This document shows positions 43,713 to 52,187 of a stretch of 64,000 nucleotides of DNA, in pieces (position 1 is the first letter of the stretch; each line of letters starts with the position of its first letter). Source of the stretch: Pseudarthrobacter naphthalenicus (lineage in GTDB: Bacteria; Actinomycetota; Actinomycetes; Actinomycetales; Micrococcaceae). The notes under the pieces were generated by a model. It saw only the letters and a list, made by a program, of their open reading frames with translations. It ran no database searches and was not told the DNA's origin. The position numbers were made by a program, and so were the translations under genes. The stretch lies in contig NZ_JARESG010000006.1 of the NCBI RefSeq assembly GCF_029076445.1, positions 124,001 to 188,000 on the forward strand, in the 5' to 3' direction.

Positions 43713-44754
43713 CTAGCCCGCGCTCCGCGACCACCGGACCAGGCGGTCACTCAACTCCATGAATTTGTGGTCCACCACCTGAAGTTCAGGATGGGTGTCG
43801 TACCAATTGACGATCTCCCGGGCGCCGTCCGCAAAGGGGATGGTGGCCGTGTAGCCCGGAACCAGGGCCTTGATCTTGCTGTTGTCGAACACCACCGAGT
43901 GGGCCCGGTCCCCGAGCAGGCTCGGCCCAAGGTGAGGACTGTATGCGGTGCTCTGCGCGGCAATGGTTTCTGAAGCGATGTGGACGAGTTCCAGCTCGGA
44001 AACCCCGGCCGCACGGGCAAACAGGCCGTAGATCCGGTCCCAGGGCAGGTATTCGTCGGAGGTGATGGTGTAGCTGTCACCCACCGCCTCCGGCCTCCCC
44101 AGCAGCCCCAGGAAAGCCTTCGCGAAGTCCCGCGCGTGCGTCAATGTCCAAAGGGAGGTGCCATCGCCGTGCACCACGACCGGCCGGCCGGCGCGCATGC
44201 GGTGGATGTCTGTCCAGCCGCCGATCAGGCCAATCCGGGTGCGGTCATACGTATGGGAGGGGCGCACCACAGTGACCGGAAAGTCAGCGGAACGGTACGC
44301 CTCGAACAGCACGTCCTCGCAGGCGATTTTGTCCCGTGAATACTGCCAGAACGGGTTCTTCAACGGCGTGGATTCCAGGATCGGCAGCCGGGCGGGCGGC
44401 TTTTGGTATGCCGATGCTGTGCTGATGAAGACGTATTGGCCGGTCCGGCCGCGGAAGAGCTCCACGCTGGCCCGCGCCTGGTCCGGGGTGAAGGTGATGA
44501 AGTCGGCGACGGAGTCGAACGTCCGTCCGGCAAGTGCGCCCCGTACAGCCTCCGGGTCGCGGATGTCTGCCTGCAGCACTTCCGCGCCGTCGGGCACCGG
44601 TTTGCCGGACTGTCCCGCGGTTGAGGATTGTCACGCGGTGGCCGAGCACGACGGCGTGTTGGGCCGCTGCCGCGCTGATTACCCCGGTGCCGCCGAGGAA
44701 GAGGAGGTTCCGTGGTGCCGCAGTACCGGCGTTAGGGCCAAATGCCGTCACCAC
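43713..44754 (-). pseudogene. NAD-dependent epimerase/reductase, frameshifted near its N-terminus
   Basis: The Rossmann start (RNLLFLGGTGVIS ... HRVTILNRG) reads from GTG at 44754, then the frame breaks near 44613. The rest (VPDGAEVLQADIRDP ... YSRDKIACEDVL ... TLTHARDFAKAFL) reads in the -1 frame to 43713. Removing one base at GGGACAG restores LNRGQSGKPVPDG exactly, so one extra base explains everything. Otherwise it is a full-length extended-SDR protein of about 345 residues. Either a real lesion, a programmed shift or a sequencing error. Its start overlaps the AKR gene stop. Confidence 0.8.
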
Positions 44755-45719
44755 GCGTAATCCTCCGGAGCGGGTCGGTGGCCCGGGAAGATCACATCGA
44801 GTTTCTTGAGTGCTGCGTCATCGAGCCTGACATCCAAAGCACGGATGGCGGCGTCGAGCTGTTCCTGCGTCCGCGGACCCACGATCGGTGCGGTTACGCC
44901 GGGCTGGTGGAGCAGCCAGGCAAGGGCGACGTCCCCGGGTTCGTGTCCCAGCTCGTCCGCGAAGTCTTCGAACTGCTGGATCTGTTCCCGATGGCTCTTC
45001 AGCGTCTCCAGGGCCCGCCCCTCCATGCGCCGGACGCCGGCGCGTTCCTTCTTCAGCACCCCGCCGAGGAGGCCGCCCTGAAGCGGGGACCAGGGGATCA
45101 GGCCCAGCCCGTACTGCTGTGCTGCCGGAAGGACCTCAAGTTCAACTTCGCGGCGGATCAGGTTGTAGATGGACTGCTCGCTGACCAGCCCGGTGTAGTT
45201 CCGGCGTCGTGCCGCTTCCTGTGCCTGGGCGATGTGCCAGCCGGCGAAGTTGCTGCTGCCCGAGTACAGGATTTTGCCTTGCTGGACGGCGACCTCGATG
45301 GCCTGCCAGATCTCGTCCCACGGGGTGTCCCGGTCGATGTGGTGGAACTGGTAGACGTCCACGTAATCCGTCTGCAGCCGCTTGAGGCTGGCATCCAATG
45401 CTCGCCGGATGTTGAGCGCGGACAACCTGGACTCGTTGGGGCGGTCCGTCATGGTGCCGTACAGCTTCGTGGCCAGAACGGTGCGTTCCCGTCGCTCACC
45501 ACCTGCGGCGAACCAGCGGCCGAGGATCTCCTCCGTCCAGCCACGGTGACCGGCGCCGCCGTACACGTTGGCGGTGTCAAGGAAATTGATGCCGGCGTCC
45601 AGTGCGGAATCCATGATCCTGTGAGCGTCGGGTTCGTCAGTGTGCGGGCCAAAGTTCATGGTGCCGAGGCAGAGCCGGGAAACTTTCAGGCCGGAACGTC
45701 CAAGATGGGTGTACTCCAT
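44748..45719 (-). CDS. aldo/keto reductase (YghZ/Mgr-like)
   Basis: 323 residues, a longer AKR of the potassium-channel-beta/YghZ type. The tetrad residues lie in INFLDTANVYGG (Asp, Tyr), VLATKLYG (Lys) and YQFHHIDRDT (His). GSSNFAGWHIAQA and VGPRTQEQLDAAI are the family cofactor motifs. ATG at 45719 (MEYTHLGRSG) is chosen over an upstream start. Its TGA overlaps the GTG of the epimerase gene downstream, so the two form a coupled pair. Substrate unknown, perhaps a sugar-derived aldehyde. Confidence 0.92.
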   Translation of the reverse strand: MEYTHLGRSGLKVSRLCLGTMNFGPHTDEPDAHRIMDSALDAGINFLDTANVYGGAGHRGWTEEILGRWFAAGGERRERTVLATKLYGTMTDRPNESRLSALNIRRALDASLKRLQTDYVDVYQFHHIDRDTPWDEIWQAIEVAVQQGKILYSGSSNFAGWHIAQAQEAARRRNYTGLVSEQSIYNLIRREVELEVLPAAQQYGLGLIPWSPLQGGLLGGVLKKERAGVRRMEGRALETLKSHREQIQQFEDFADELGHEPGDVALAWLLHQPGVTAPIVGPRTQEQLDAAIRALDVRLDDAALKKLDVIFPGHRPAPEDYAW

Positions 45720-45803
45720 GGGGTCCTCACTGTCCGGAGAGGGTTTCACAAGGTGCAGGCGCCGGGGCCTGCCGGACTGATCCGGCAGGCCCGGGCCGGT
45801 GTT

Positions 45804-46625
45804 CTAGAACTGCGTGAAAGCTGCGACGGCGGGGTCCGCACCGATGCGCGCACCCCGCTCGAGGGCGGTGATCGAGGCGATTTCGTCGTCGGTCAGTCCC
45901 AGGGACGTGGCTGCGAAGTTCTCGCGCATGCGTGCCGAGTCAGCTGACTTGGGAATGACGATGGTGCCGGCCGCAAGGTGCCAGGCCAGGACCACCTGGG
46001 CCGTGGTGGCATGGTGGGCCTGAGCAGCCGCCGTCACAGCATTTCCGTTCAGGTCCCCACCTTGGCCGAGGGGGCTGTAGGCCTCCACCGCGATCCCGAG
46101 GGCGCGGCTCTTGGCGGCCAGGTCCGCCTGCTGGAAGCTGGGGTGGAGCTCGATCTGGTTCACGGCCGGAACCACGTCGCTGGATTCGAGCAGCGTGTCC
46201 AGGTGCTCAGCCAGGAAGTTGGAGACACCGATCGCCCGGAGCTGCTCACCTGCGTACAAGTGCTCCATCTCCTTCCACGCCTGGACAAAGAGTCCCTGTG
46301 ACGGAACGGGCCAGTGGATGAGGTAGAGGTCCAGGAAGTCCAGCCCCAGCGCCTTGAGGCTGTCCTGGAACGCGTCCTGAACCCGGCCCTGATCGCCGTT
46401 GCGGAGCTTGGTGGTGATGAAGAGTTCCTCGCGCGGAATCCCGGAAGCTGCGATTGCTGCACCCACGCCGGCCTCGTTGCGGTAGGCGGCGGCGGTGTCG
46501 ATGTGGCGGTAGCCGGCTTCGAGGGCGTCCTCGACGATCCGCTGGGTGTCTTCCGGGGGCACCTGGAAAACGCCGAAGCCGAGCTGGGGAATGTTGACGC
46601 CATTATTCAGCGAAATGTCAGTCAT
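45804..46625 (-). CDS. aldo/keto reductase (2,5-diketo-D-gluconate reductase type), copy 2
   Basis: 273 residues. Tetrad: AGYRHIDTAAAYRNE (Asp, Tyr), FITTKLRNG (Lys), YLIHWPVPS (His). The cofactor loop is VIPKSADSARMREN. It is a paralogue of the AKR at 42809-43642, sharing the same motifs and length. AGGAGTCATCC upstream of the ATG supports the start. It lies 84 bp upstream of the third AKR on the same strand, and the promoter is likely in the 46626-46838 gap. Confidence 0.92.
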   Translation of the reverse strand: MTDISLNNGVNIPQLGFGVFQVPPEDTQRIVEDALEAGYRHIDTAAAYRNEAGVGAAIAASGIPREELFITTKLRNGDQGRVQDAFQDSLKALGLDFLDLYLIHWPVPSQGLFVQAWKEMEHLYAGEQLRAIGVSNFLAEHLDTLLESSDVVPAVNQIELHPSFQQADLAAKSRALGIAVEAYSPLGQGGDLNGNAVTAAAQAHHATTAQVVLAWHLAAGTIVIPKSADSARMRENFAATSLGLTDDEIASITALERGARIGADPAVAAFTQF

Positions 46626-46838
46626 GGATGACTCCTCTGTTGCTGCAAGGCTGCTTCCTGGGGCATGGCCGCACTGGAAGCCGCTTTCGGAAATGTTCCA
46701 CGTACGAGCCTATGCACTTTTCCGGTTCGCGTCTGCCACAACGCCGCCCGCGGGCAGTCCGCCACAGGCGCCACACGTGTCTCACCCACTTCACGCGGCG
46801 GACGCGCCGGCGAGTTAAACACCGAGGCCGTTAAACAC

Positions 46839-46867
46839 TGATGGCCGCGCCGGGGGCGCGGCCATCA
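46839..46867 (-). terminator. terminator of dodecin gene
   Basis: 13-bp perfect stem TGATGGCCGCGCC/GGCGCGGCCATCA with a three-base loop, 27 nt after the dodecin stop. Confidence 0.8.
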
Positions 46868-46893
46868 GGTGTGCACATCAGCTCAGGGCGGAC

Positions 46894-47103
46894 TCAGCCT
46901 TCGTGGCGGAAGCCCAGTTTGACCCGCACCTGCCAATCGGCGATTTTGCCGTCGGTGAGATGGCCGCGGATTTCCTTGACTTCGAACCAGTCAAGGTTGC
47001 GCAGGGTTTTGCTGGCTTCAGCGATGCCGTTGCGGACTGCTGCGTCAACGCCTTCTTCGGAGGTGCCAACAATTTCGGTAATGCTGTACGTGTGATTGGA
47101 CAA
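46894..47103 (-). CDS. dodecin (flavin-binding small protein)
   Basis: 69 residues. Dodecins form 12-mers that bind and store flavins. HTYSITEIVGTSEEGVDAAV and the LDWFEVKEIRGHLTDGKI stretch, with the stacking Trp (about 39), match the family; length is normal. TTG start is accepted because GAGGAGCGAAG lies immediately upstream as SD. It stands between the FadR regulator and the AKR gene. A perfect hairpin follows the stop. Confidence 0.92.
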   Translation of the reverse strand: MSNHTYSITEIVGTSEEGVDAAVRNGIAEASKTLRNLDWFEVKEIRGHLTDGKIADWQVRVKLGFRHEG

Positions 47104-47219
47104 CTTCGCTCCTCGTGATCGCCGTCGATTCCCGGTTGCGGGCCGTCCTTGAACCCTAGTGGCGATTTCCGGGCGTGGCCATAGCCCGGGGCGTGGAGTT
47201 TGTTGCGGGCGGGAGGACT

Positions 47220-47924
47220 TTACGGCGCTTGAAGGACCAGGTTCTTGAGGTCGTCCAAGGTTTGCTGCATGTGGGAATCCATGGCCTCGCGCGCTTTGGC
47301 GGGGTCACGCGATTCCAGCGCTTCGGCGATGCGCTGGTGGTGGCCGATGGCGTGTTCCTGGATGGTCCGCACGGCTGAGGTTTCCGCACGGCGTTTTTCG
47401 AGCACGCGCTGCAGGGGCTCGAAGAGGACGGCAACAAAGACATTCTCCGAGGCACGCAGAATGAGGTCGTGGAAGGCGAGGTCGGCCTCCACAAAGGCGC
47501 CGACGTCGTTGACCTGGTGGGCTGCCCGCATGGCTGCGACATTGCTGAAGAGCGCCTGGATGTCGGCTTCGCCGATGCGGGTGGCGGCGAGTTCGCATGC
47601 CCCGGTCTCCAGCATCCTTCGGAGCTCGATGAGCTGCACGGAGGCCACGGCCTCGTTCTGGCCCTCGGAGGCGGCACGCAGTACGGCCTCCAGGGACGCC
47701 CAGCGGTTCAGGGGGTTCACAAACGTGCCGCGGCCGCGTTCCACACTCAGGATCCGCTGCGCCTCGAGGGTTTTCATCGCCTCGCGCACGGTCATGCGGC
47801 TGACCTCGTGCTTTGCGCTCAGTTCCAGCTCGCCGGGCACGCTGGAACCGGGCGGAAATTCCCCGGCAATGATGCGGTCCAGCAGTTCGTCAGCCACCAC
47901 GCCAACCAGTGATTTCCGTGCCAT
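47220..47924 (-). CDS. FadR-type (FCD) GntR family transcriptional regulator
   Basis: 234 residues. The winged-helix N-domain (about 5-70) has GVVADELLDRIIAGEFPPGSSVPGE and SRMTVREAMKTLEAQ, then RGTFV. The C-terminal FCD domain (about 95-225) has the metal/ligand residues in VEADLAFHDLIL and HHQRIAEALESRD. It is probably a repressor of the divergent sugar-acid operon, released by a sugar acid or its phosphate. ATG at 47924 is supported by AAGGGGG. Two operator-like palindromes lie in the 142-bp gap between the divergent starts. Confidence 0.93.
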   Translation of the reverse strand: MARKSLVGVVADELLDRIIAGEFPPGSSVPGELELSAKHEVSRMTVREAMKTLEAQRILSVERGRGTFVNPLNRWASLEAVLRAASEGQNEAVASVQLIELRRMLETGACELAATRIGEADIQALFSNVAAMRAAHQVNDVGAFVEADLAFHDLILRASENVFVAVLFEPLQRVLEKRRAETSAVRTIQEHAIGHHQRIAEALESRDPAKAREAMDSHMQQTLDDLKNLVLQAP

Positions 47925-47948
47925 TGATCCCCCTTTGCCTCCGTTGCC

Positions 47949-47961
47949 GGACGTCTGACAA
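47949..47961. promoter_or_regulatory. operator-like site near the FadR regulator
   Basis: ACGTCTGACAA resembles the FCD operator core TGTCNGACA with one mismatch. It sits 25 nt from the regulator start, suggesting autoregulation. Confidence 0.4.
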
Positions 47962-48004
47962 GTGTACTTGCGGGTTTGGATGTGCTGTGCCACACTATTT
48001 CAAA

Positions 48005-48027
48005 TGTTAGATGTCAGACATCTTACA
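48005..48027. promoter_or_regulatory. palindromic operator of the sugar-acid operon
   Basis: Arms TGTTAGATGTC (48005-48015) and GACATCTTACA (48017-48027) around a central A match at 10 of 11 positions. The core ATGTC-A-GACAT is a typical FadR/GntR operator. It lies 40 nt before the kinase start. Confidence 0.65.
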
Positions 48028-48066
48028 GTTACCTCAATACCCCCAAACATCACAACGGAGTGCACA

Positions 48067-49587
48067 GTGACGCTAGAAGCAGACCTCCTGGCCGCCTTCC
48101 CGGCTGAAGTCCGGATTCCCGCCCGCCTCGTGGCCGATGCCGTGGCCGCCTCCAGCGCCGAAACGCCCCGCATGCTGGTAGTGCTCGACGACGACCCCAC
48201 CGGGACGCAGTCCGTGGCGGATCTGCCGGTGCTCACCCGCTGGGACGTTGAGGACTTCATCTGGGCCTTTGGCCAGTCCAAGCCCGCCGTCTACGTGCTG
48301 ACCAACACCCGGAGCCTGGACCCCGCCGAGGCTGCCGCCCGCAACGAGGAGGTGGTCCGCAACGCCCTGGCGGCCGCCGGTTCCGGCCTGCGGCTGGGCT
48401 TCGTGAGCCGCAGCGATTCCACCCTCCGCGGCCACTACCCCCTTGAACCGGACGTCATCGCCGCAACGGTGGCTGAGGTCAGCGGCGAAGCGACCGACGG
48501 CGTCGTCCTGGTTCCCGCGTTCCCCGACGCCGGACGCGTGACCATCGGCGGCGTGCACTACACCCGCGGAACGGGCGCCGAGACCGGAACGCTCATCCCG
48601 GCCGCGGAGACCGAATTCGCCAAGGACGCCAGCTTTGGGTACAAAAACTCCGAGCTGGCCAAGTACGTCGAGGAAAAGTCGAAGGGGCGCTTCGCGGCGG
48701 AGTCGGTGATCGTCCTGGACCTGAACATCATCCGTGCCGGCGCGGCCAGCGCAGGCACCGCAGCAAACCCCGACGGCGACCCTGCCGTCAGTGCCGGCAT
48801 CAGCGCCCACGCCATCGCTGACGCCGTCGCTCCCGCCACCAACTCCACGCCCATCGTGGCTGACATCGTCACCGAAAATGACCTCCGCGTGCTGTCCCTG
48901 GGCCTGGAAGAGGCCGAACGGCGCGGCAAGAAGCTGCTGTACCGGGTAGGCCCCCCGTTCGGCCGGGCCAGGATCGGCCAGGACATCCGCACTGAGCTGA
49001 GCGGCGCCGAAGCCTACGCCGGCAACACCCCTTCGGAGGCAGGCGGCCTCATTGTTGTGGGCTCGCATGTGGGTGTCACCACCCGCCAGCTCAAGGCCCT
49101 CACTGAACAGCACCGTGCCGCGCGGACGGTTGAGATCGACGTCGAAAAGCTGCTTGCCGCCGAAACCGAAGCGGCAGCAGACTCCTACCTTGACCAGACC
49201 GTCAACACCGTTGTGGACGCACTCCACAGCGGAGACGTCATCGTCCACACCAGCCGCCTGCTCATCAAAACTGACGACGCCGCCGAAAGCCTCCGGATCG
49301 CTCGCACCGTATCCGCCGCCGTCGTGGCCGTGGTCAACCGGACCCTCAAGACCTTCCCGCCCCGGTTCGTCATCGCCAAGGGTGGCATCACATCTTCGGA
49401 CGTCGCCGCGCACGGCCTGGAAATCCGGCACGCCATTGTCCGCGGCCCCATGCTGCCGGGCATCGTCTCGCTCTGGGAACCGGTGGACGGCCCCGCCAAG
49501 GGCATCCCGTACATCGTCTTCGCCGGCAACGTGGGCGATGACCAGTCCCTCGCCGACGTCACCCGCAAGCTCAGCAACACTTTCTAG
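48067..49587 (+). CDS. four-carbon acid sugar kinase (DUF1537 / OtnK family)
   Basis: 506 residues. The N-terminal sugar-acid-binding domain starts with VVLDDDPTGTQSVADLPVLT and FVSRSDSTLRGHYPLE. The C-terminal nucleotide-binding domain has GSHVGVTTRQL and RFVIAKGGITSSDVA. Family members phosphorylate 3-oxo-tetronates, D-threonate, D-erythronate or related acids with ATP. GTG at 48067 is used; the long upstream frame runs through the operator. First gene of a four-gene operon with a dehydrogenase, permease and aldolase. Which acid is used is not shown. Confidence 0.93.
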   Translation: MTLEADLLAAFPAEVRIPARLVADAVAASSAETPRMLVVLDDDPTGTQSVADLPVLTRWDVEDFIWAFGQSKPAVYVLTNTRSLDPAEAAARNEEVVRNALAAAGSGLRLGFVSRSDSTLRGHYPLEPDVIAATVAEVSGEATDGVVLVPAFPDAGRVTIGGVHYTRGTGAETGTLIPAAETEFAKDASFGYKNSELAKYVEEKSKGRFAAESVIVLDLNIIRAGAASAGTAANPDGDPAVSAGISAHAIADAVAPATNSTPIVADIVTENDLRVLSLGLEEAERRGKKLLYRVGPPFGRARIGQDIRTELSGAEAYAGNTPSEAGGLIVVGSHVGVTTRQLKALTEQHRAARTVEIDVEKLLAAETEAAADSYLDQTVNTVVDALHSGDVIVHTSRLLIKTDDAAESLRIARTVSAAVVAVVNRTLKTFPPRFVIAKGGITSSDVAAHGLEIRHAIVRGPMLPGIVSLWEPVDGPAKGIPYIVFAGNVGDDQSLADVTRKLSNTF

Positions 49588-49592
49588 TCCCC

Positions 49593-49649
49593 ACCGGCTC
49601 CCAACCCTCGCAAGCTCGGGCCGGGTCCCTCGCCGGCGTGGGCCCACCC
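49593..49649. repeat. intergenic dispersed repeat, copy 2
   Basis: Between the kinase and dehydrogenase genes. It shares TCGCAAGCTCG (49608-49618) and GTGGGCCCACCC (49638-49649) with the copy after pstB. It can fold as CCCTCGCAAGCTCGGG plus the GTGGGCCCAC palindrome. Confidence 0.65.
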
Positions 49650-49671
49650 GCAAAATTCAATGGAGAACACC

Positions 49672-50571
49672 ATGACCAGCAAATACACCGTCACCGTCCT
49701 GGGCCTCGGCGCCATGGGCCTGCCCATGGCCACCCGCCTGGCATCCCAGCTGACCGTCCACGGCTTCGACATCGCCGAGCCGCGCCTGAAGCTCGCCGAA
49801 GAAGCCGGCATCGCCACCTTCAGCACCGCCCGCGACGCCGCCAAAGGCGCCGACGCCCTGCTCCTCGCGGTCCGCAACGGCGAACAGCTCAACGATGTCC
49901 TCTTCGGTGCGAACGGCGTGGCCTCCGTGCTGGAGCCGGGGGCCGTCGTGATCCTCGGCAGCACCGTAGGCACCGAAGCCATCCCTGCCACCGTGGCCAA
50001 GCTGGCCGAATACGGCGTCGAACTCGTGGACGCCCCGCTCTCAGGCGGCCCCAAGCGCGCCGGTGAAGGCGACCTGCTGATCGTCGTCGGCGCGTCCCCC
50101 GAAGCACGCGAAAAGGCGAACCCGGCCCTGGAACTCCTCGCCTCCACCCTCACCGTGGTGGGCGACAAGCCCGGCGACGGCCAGGCCCTGAAGACCGTCA
50201 ACCAGCTCCTCTGCGGCGTTCACATCGCCGCTGCCGCCGAGGCCATGGCCCTCGCCGACGCCCTCGGCCTGGACCAGGCCAAAACCCTTGCCGCCCTCGA
50301 AGCCGGTGCCGCAGGTTCCTTTATGCTCTCCAACCGCGGCCCGCGCATCCTCGAGGCCTACACCGAAGACGGCGCCGAGGTCCTCTCCCGCCTGGACATC
50401 TTCGTCAAGGACATGGGCATCGTCGGCAAGGCCACCCGCGCCGCCGGCCTGGCAGCCCCCGTTGCTGCCGCCGCCGAACAGCTCTACCTCCTCGGCCAGG
50501 CCCAGGGCCTCGCCGCCGCAGACGACTCCGCCGTCATCAAAGTGGTCGCTCCCACCAGGCGCACCGCCTAA
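49672..50571 (+). CDS. NAD-dependent beta-hydroxyacid dehydrogenase (LtnD/GarR-like)
   Basis: 299 residues. The Rossmann motif GLGAMGLPMATRL is at residues 11-23, the substrate loop VDAPLSGGPKRAGEGDL near 120, and the catalytic Lys in LKTVNQLLCGVH near 172. These define the 3-hydroxyisobutyrate/tartronate-semialdehyde reductase family, including L-threonate dehydrogenase LtnD. In this operon it likely oxidises a tetronate to the 3-oxo acid used by the kinase. ATG at 49672 has GGAGAA as SD. Strand and spacing put it in the same operon. Confidence 0.92.
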   Translation: MTSKYTVTVLGLGAMGLPMATRLASQLTVHGFDIAEPRLKLAEEAGIATFSTARDAAKGADALLLAVRNGEQLNDVLFGANGVASVLEPGAVVILGSTVGTEAIPATVAKLAEYGVELVDAPLSGGPKRAGEGDLLIVVGASPEAREKANPALELLASTLTVVGDKPGDGQALKTVNQLLCGVHIAAAAEAMALADALGLDQAKTLAALEAGAAGSFMLSNRGPRILEAYTEDGAEVLSRLDIFVKDMGIVGKATRAAGLAAPVAAAAEQLYLLGQAQGLAAADDSAVIKVVAPTRRTA

Positions 50572-50586
50572 GTACCTCCTGAAAGA

Positions 50587-50626
50587 CGTACGACGACGGC
50601 GTTCCCCCTTCCGTCGTCGTCGTACG
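50587..50626 (+). terminator. intra-operon hairpin between dehydrogenase and permease genes
   Basis: CGTACGACGACGG pairs with CCGTCGTCGTCGTACG, with a CGT bulge and an 11-nt loop. It starts 15 nt after the stop, without a T tract, so it may be an attenuator or RNA-stability element. Confidence 0.55.
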
Positions 50627-50720
50627 CACTGTAGTTCCAACGCCCTAGCCCCGGCAGAAATATTTAGAGACCCGTCAGCCCGTCTTCTGGAAGACTGGCT
50701 TGTCAAAGGAGACACCCGCA

Positions 50721-52187
50721 ATGAACCCCCTGATCAATTCGCTGATGGTGGGGGCTGCCGACGCCCCAGCCATCAAACCCGCAGTGGAGCTGGGTACCCC
50801 GCTGCTCCTCACCATCGCTGCCGTGGGTGTTGCCCTCCTGCTGGTGATGATCATCCGCTTCAAGATTCAGGCCTTCGTGGCTCTGCTGACGGTCAGCATC
50901 CTGGTCGCCGTGGCTGCGACCATTCCGCTGCAGGACGTCTTCACCGTAGTCTCCAGCGGCGTGGGGAGCACGATGGGCAAAGTGGCAATCCTGATTGCCC
51001 TCGGCGCTGTGCTGGGCCGGATGATTGAAGTGTCCGGTGGCGTCCAGTCCCTCGCCGACCACTTCACCCGCAAGCTTGGCGCCAAGCGGGTTTCCGTGGC
51101 ACTGACCGCCGTCGGGTTCCTGGTGGCCATCCCGGTCTTCTTCGAGGTGGGCATCATTGTGCTGGTGCCCATCGTCTACGCCTTTGCCAAGATCGCCAAG
51201 GTGCATCCGGTCAAGTTCGGCCTACCCATGGCCGGCATCATGCTCTCCATCCACGTCGCCGTCCCGCCGCACCCCGGAATTGTTGCCGGTGCCGGCGTGC
51301 TTGGTGCCGACATCGGACTGATCGCCCTGATCTCGCTGGTGATCTGCGTGCCGCTCGGTTTCCTGTCCTACTGGGTGGCCTCCATCATGAACCGCAAGGA
51401 CTACGAACTGCTGCCCGCCGTGAAGACCCAGGTGGAAGAGTTCGGGACCAAGTCGCTCGTGAAGGTGGGTCACGACGGACCCGGTGCCGCCGGCATCGCC
51501 CCGCCGCGTCCAGCGTTGATCATTTTCCTGATTGCAGCGCCCATCGTGCAGATCCTGCTCGGAACCCTGGGTACCCTCATCCTCCCCAAAGCCAGCCCCT
51601 GGTACGGCGTGGCCGCGTTCATCGGTAACCCGTTCCTCGCACTCCTGGTGGCTGTGGCGTTGTCCTTCTTCCTCCTCGCCGTCCGGCGCCACTGGTCTCT
51701 GAGGGAAACGGGTGAAATCTTCGAGGGCGCCCTTCCGCCCATCGCCTCCATCCTGATGGTGGTAGCTGCCGGCGGTGTCTTCGGCAACGTGCTGCAGGTC
51801 TCCGGCATCGGCGGCGCGCTGTCCAAGACCCTGGACACGCTGGGAGTACCCCTGCTGCTGCTTGGTTTCATCATCTCGCTGGCCCTGCGCGCCGCACAGG
51901 GTTCGGCAACGGTCGCGATCGTCACCACCACAGGCCTGCTGAGCGCTGCGGTCAGCAGCGGCGGCTACACCCCGGCGCAGATCGCGGTCATCGTCATTGC
52001 CATCGGTTTCGGTGCCTTAGGTCTCTCCCACGTGACGGATGCAGGGTTCTGGGTGGTGGTGCGCTACTACGGCCTCACCGTTTCGGACGGACTCAGGACC
52101 TGGACCGTCCTCACCACCATCCTGGGCGTTGCAGGCTTCCTGCTGACCTACGTTGCCTGGATCCTCGTGGGCGGGCTGGGCGTCTGA
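50721..52187 (+). CDS. GntP-family sugar-acid permease
   Basis: 488 residues with about twelve hydrophobic helices. It belongs to the gluconate:H+ symporter family: GSTMGKVAILIALGAVLGRMIE, GIMLSIHVAVPPHPGIVAG and LRAAQGSATVAIVTTTGLL are characteristic. It probably imports the operon's sugar acid across the cytoplasmic membrane. ATG at 50721 has an AAAGGAGA SD. Its TGA overlaps the aldolase ATG (TGATG), so the two are translationally coupled. Confidence 0.95.
   Translation: MNPLINSLMVGAADAPAIKPAVELGTPLLLTIAAVGVALLLVMIIRFKIQAFVALLTVSILVAVAATIPLQDVFTVVSSGVGSTMGKVAILIALGAVLGRMIEVSGGVQSLADHFTRKLGAKRVSVALTAVGFLVAIPVFFEVGIIVLVPIVYAFAKIAKVHPVKFGLPMAGIMLSIHVAVPPHPGIVAGAGVLGADIGLIALISLVICVPLGFLSYWVASIMNRKDYELLPAVKTQVEEFGTKSLVKVGHDGPGAAGIAPPRPALIIFLIAAPIVQILLGTLGTLILPKASPWYGVAAFIGNPFLALLVAVALSFFLLAVRRHWSLRETGEIFEGALPPIASILMVVAAGGVFGNVLQVSGIGGALSKTLDTLGVPLLLLGFIISLALRAAQGSATVAIVTTTGLLSAAVSSGGYTPAQIAVIVIAIGFGALGLSHVTDAGFWVVVRYYGLTVSDGLRTWTVLTTILGVAGFLLTYVAWILVGGLGV

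Noticed and set aside
48073..49653. 526-codon frame antisense to the DUF1537 kinase
   Set aside because: Shadow of a recognised gene; Gly/Asp/Val-biased with no motif.
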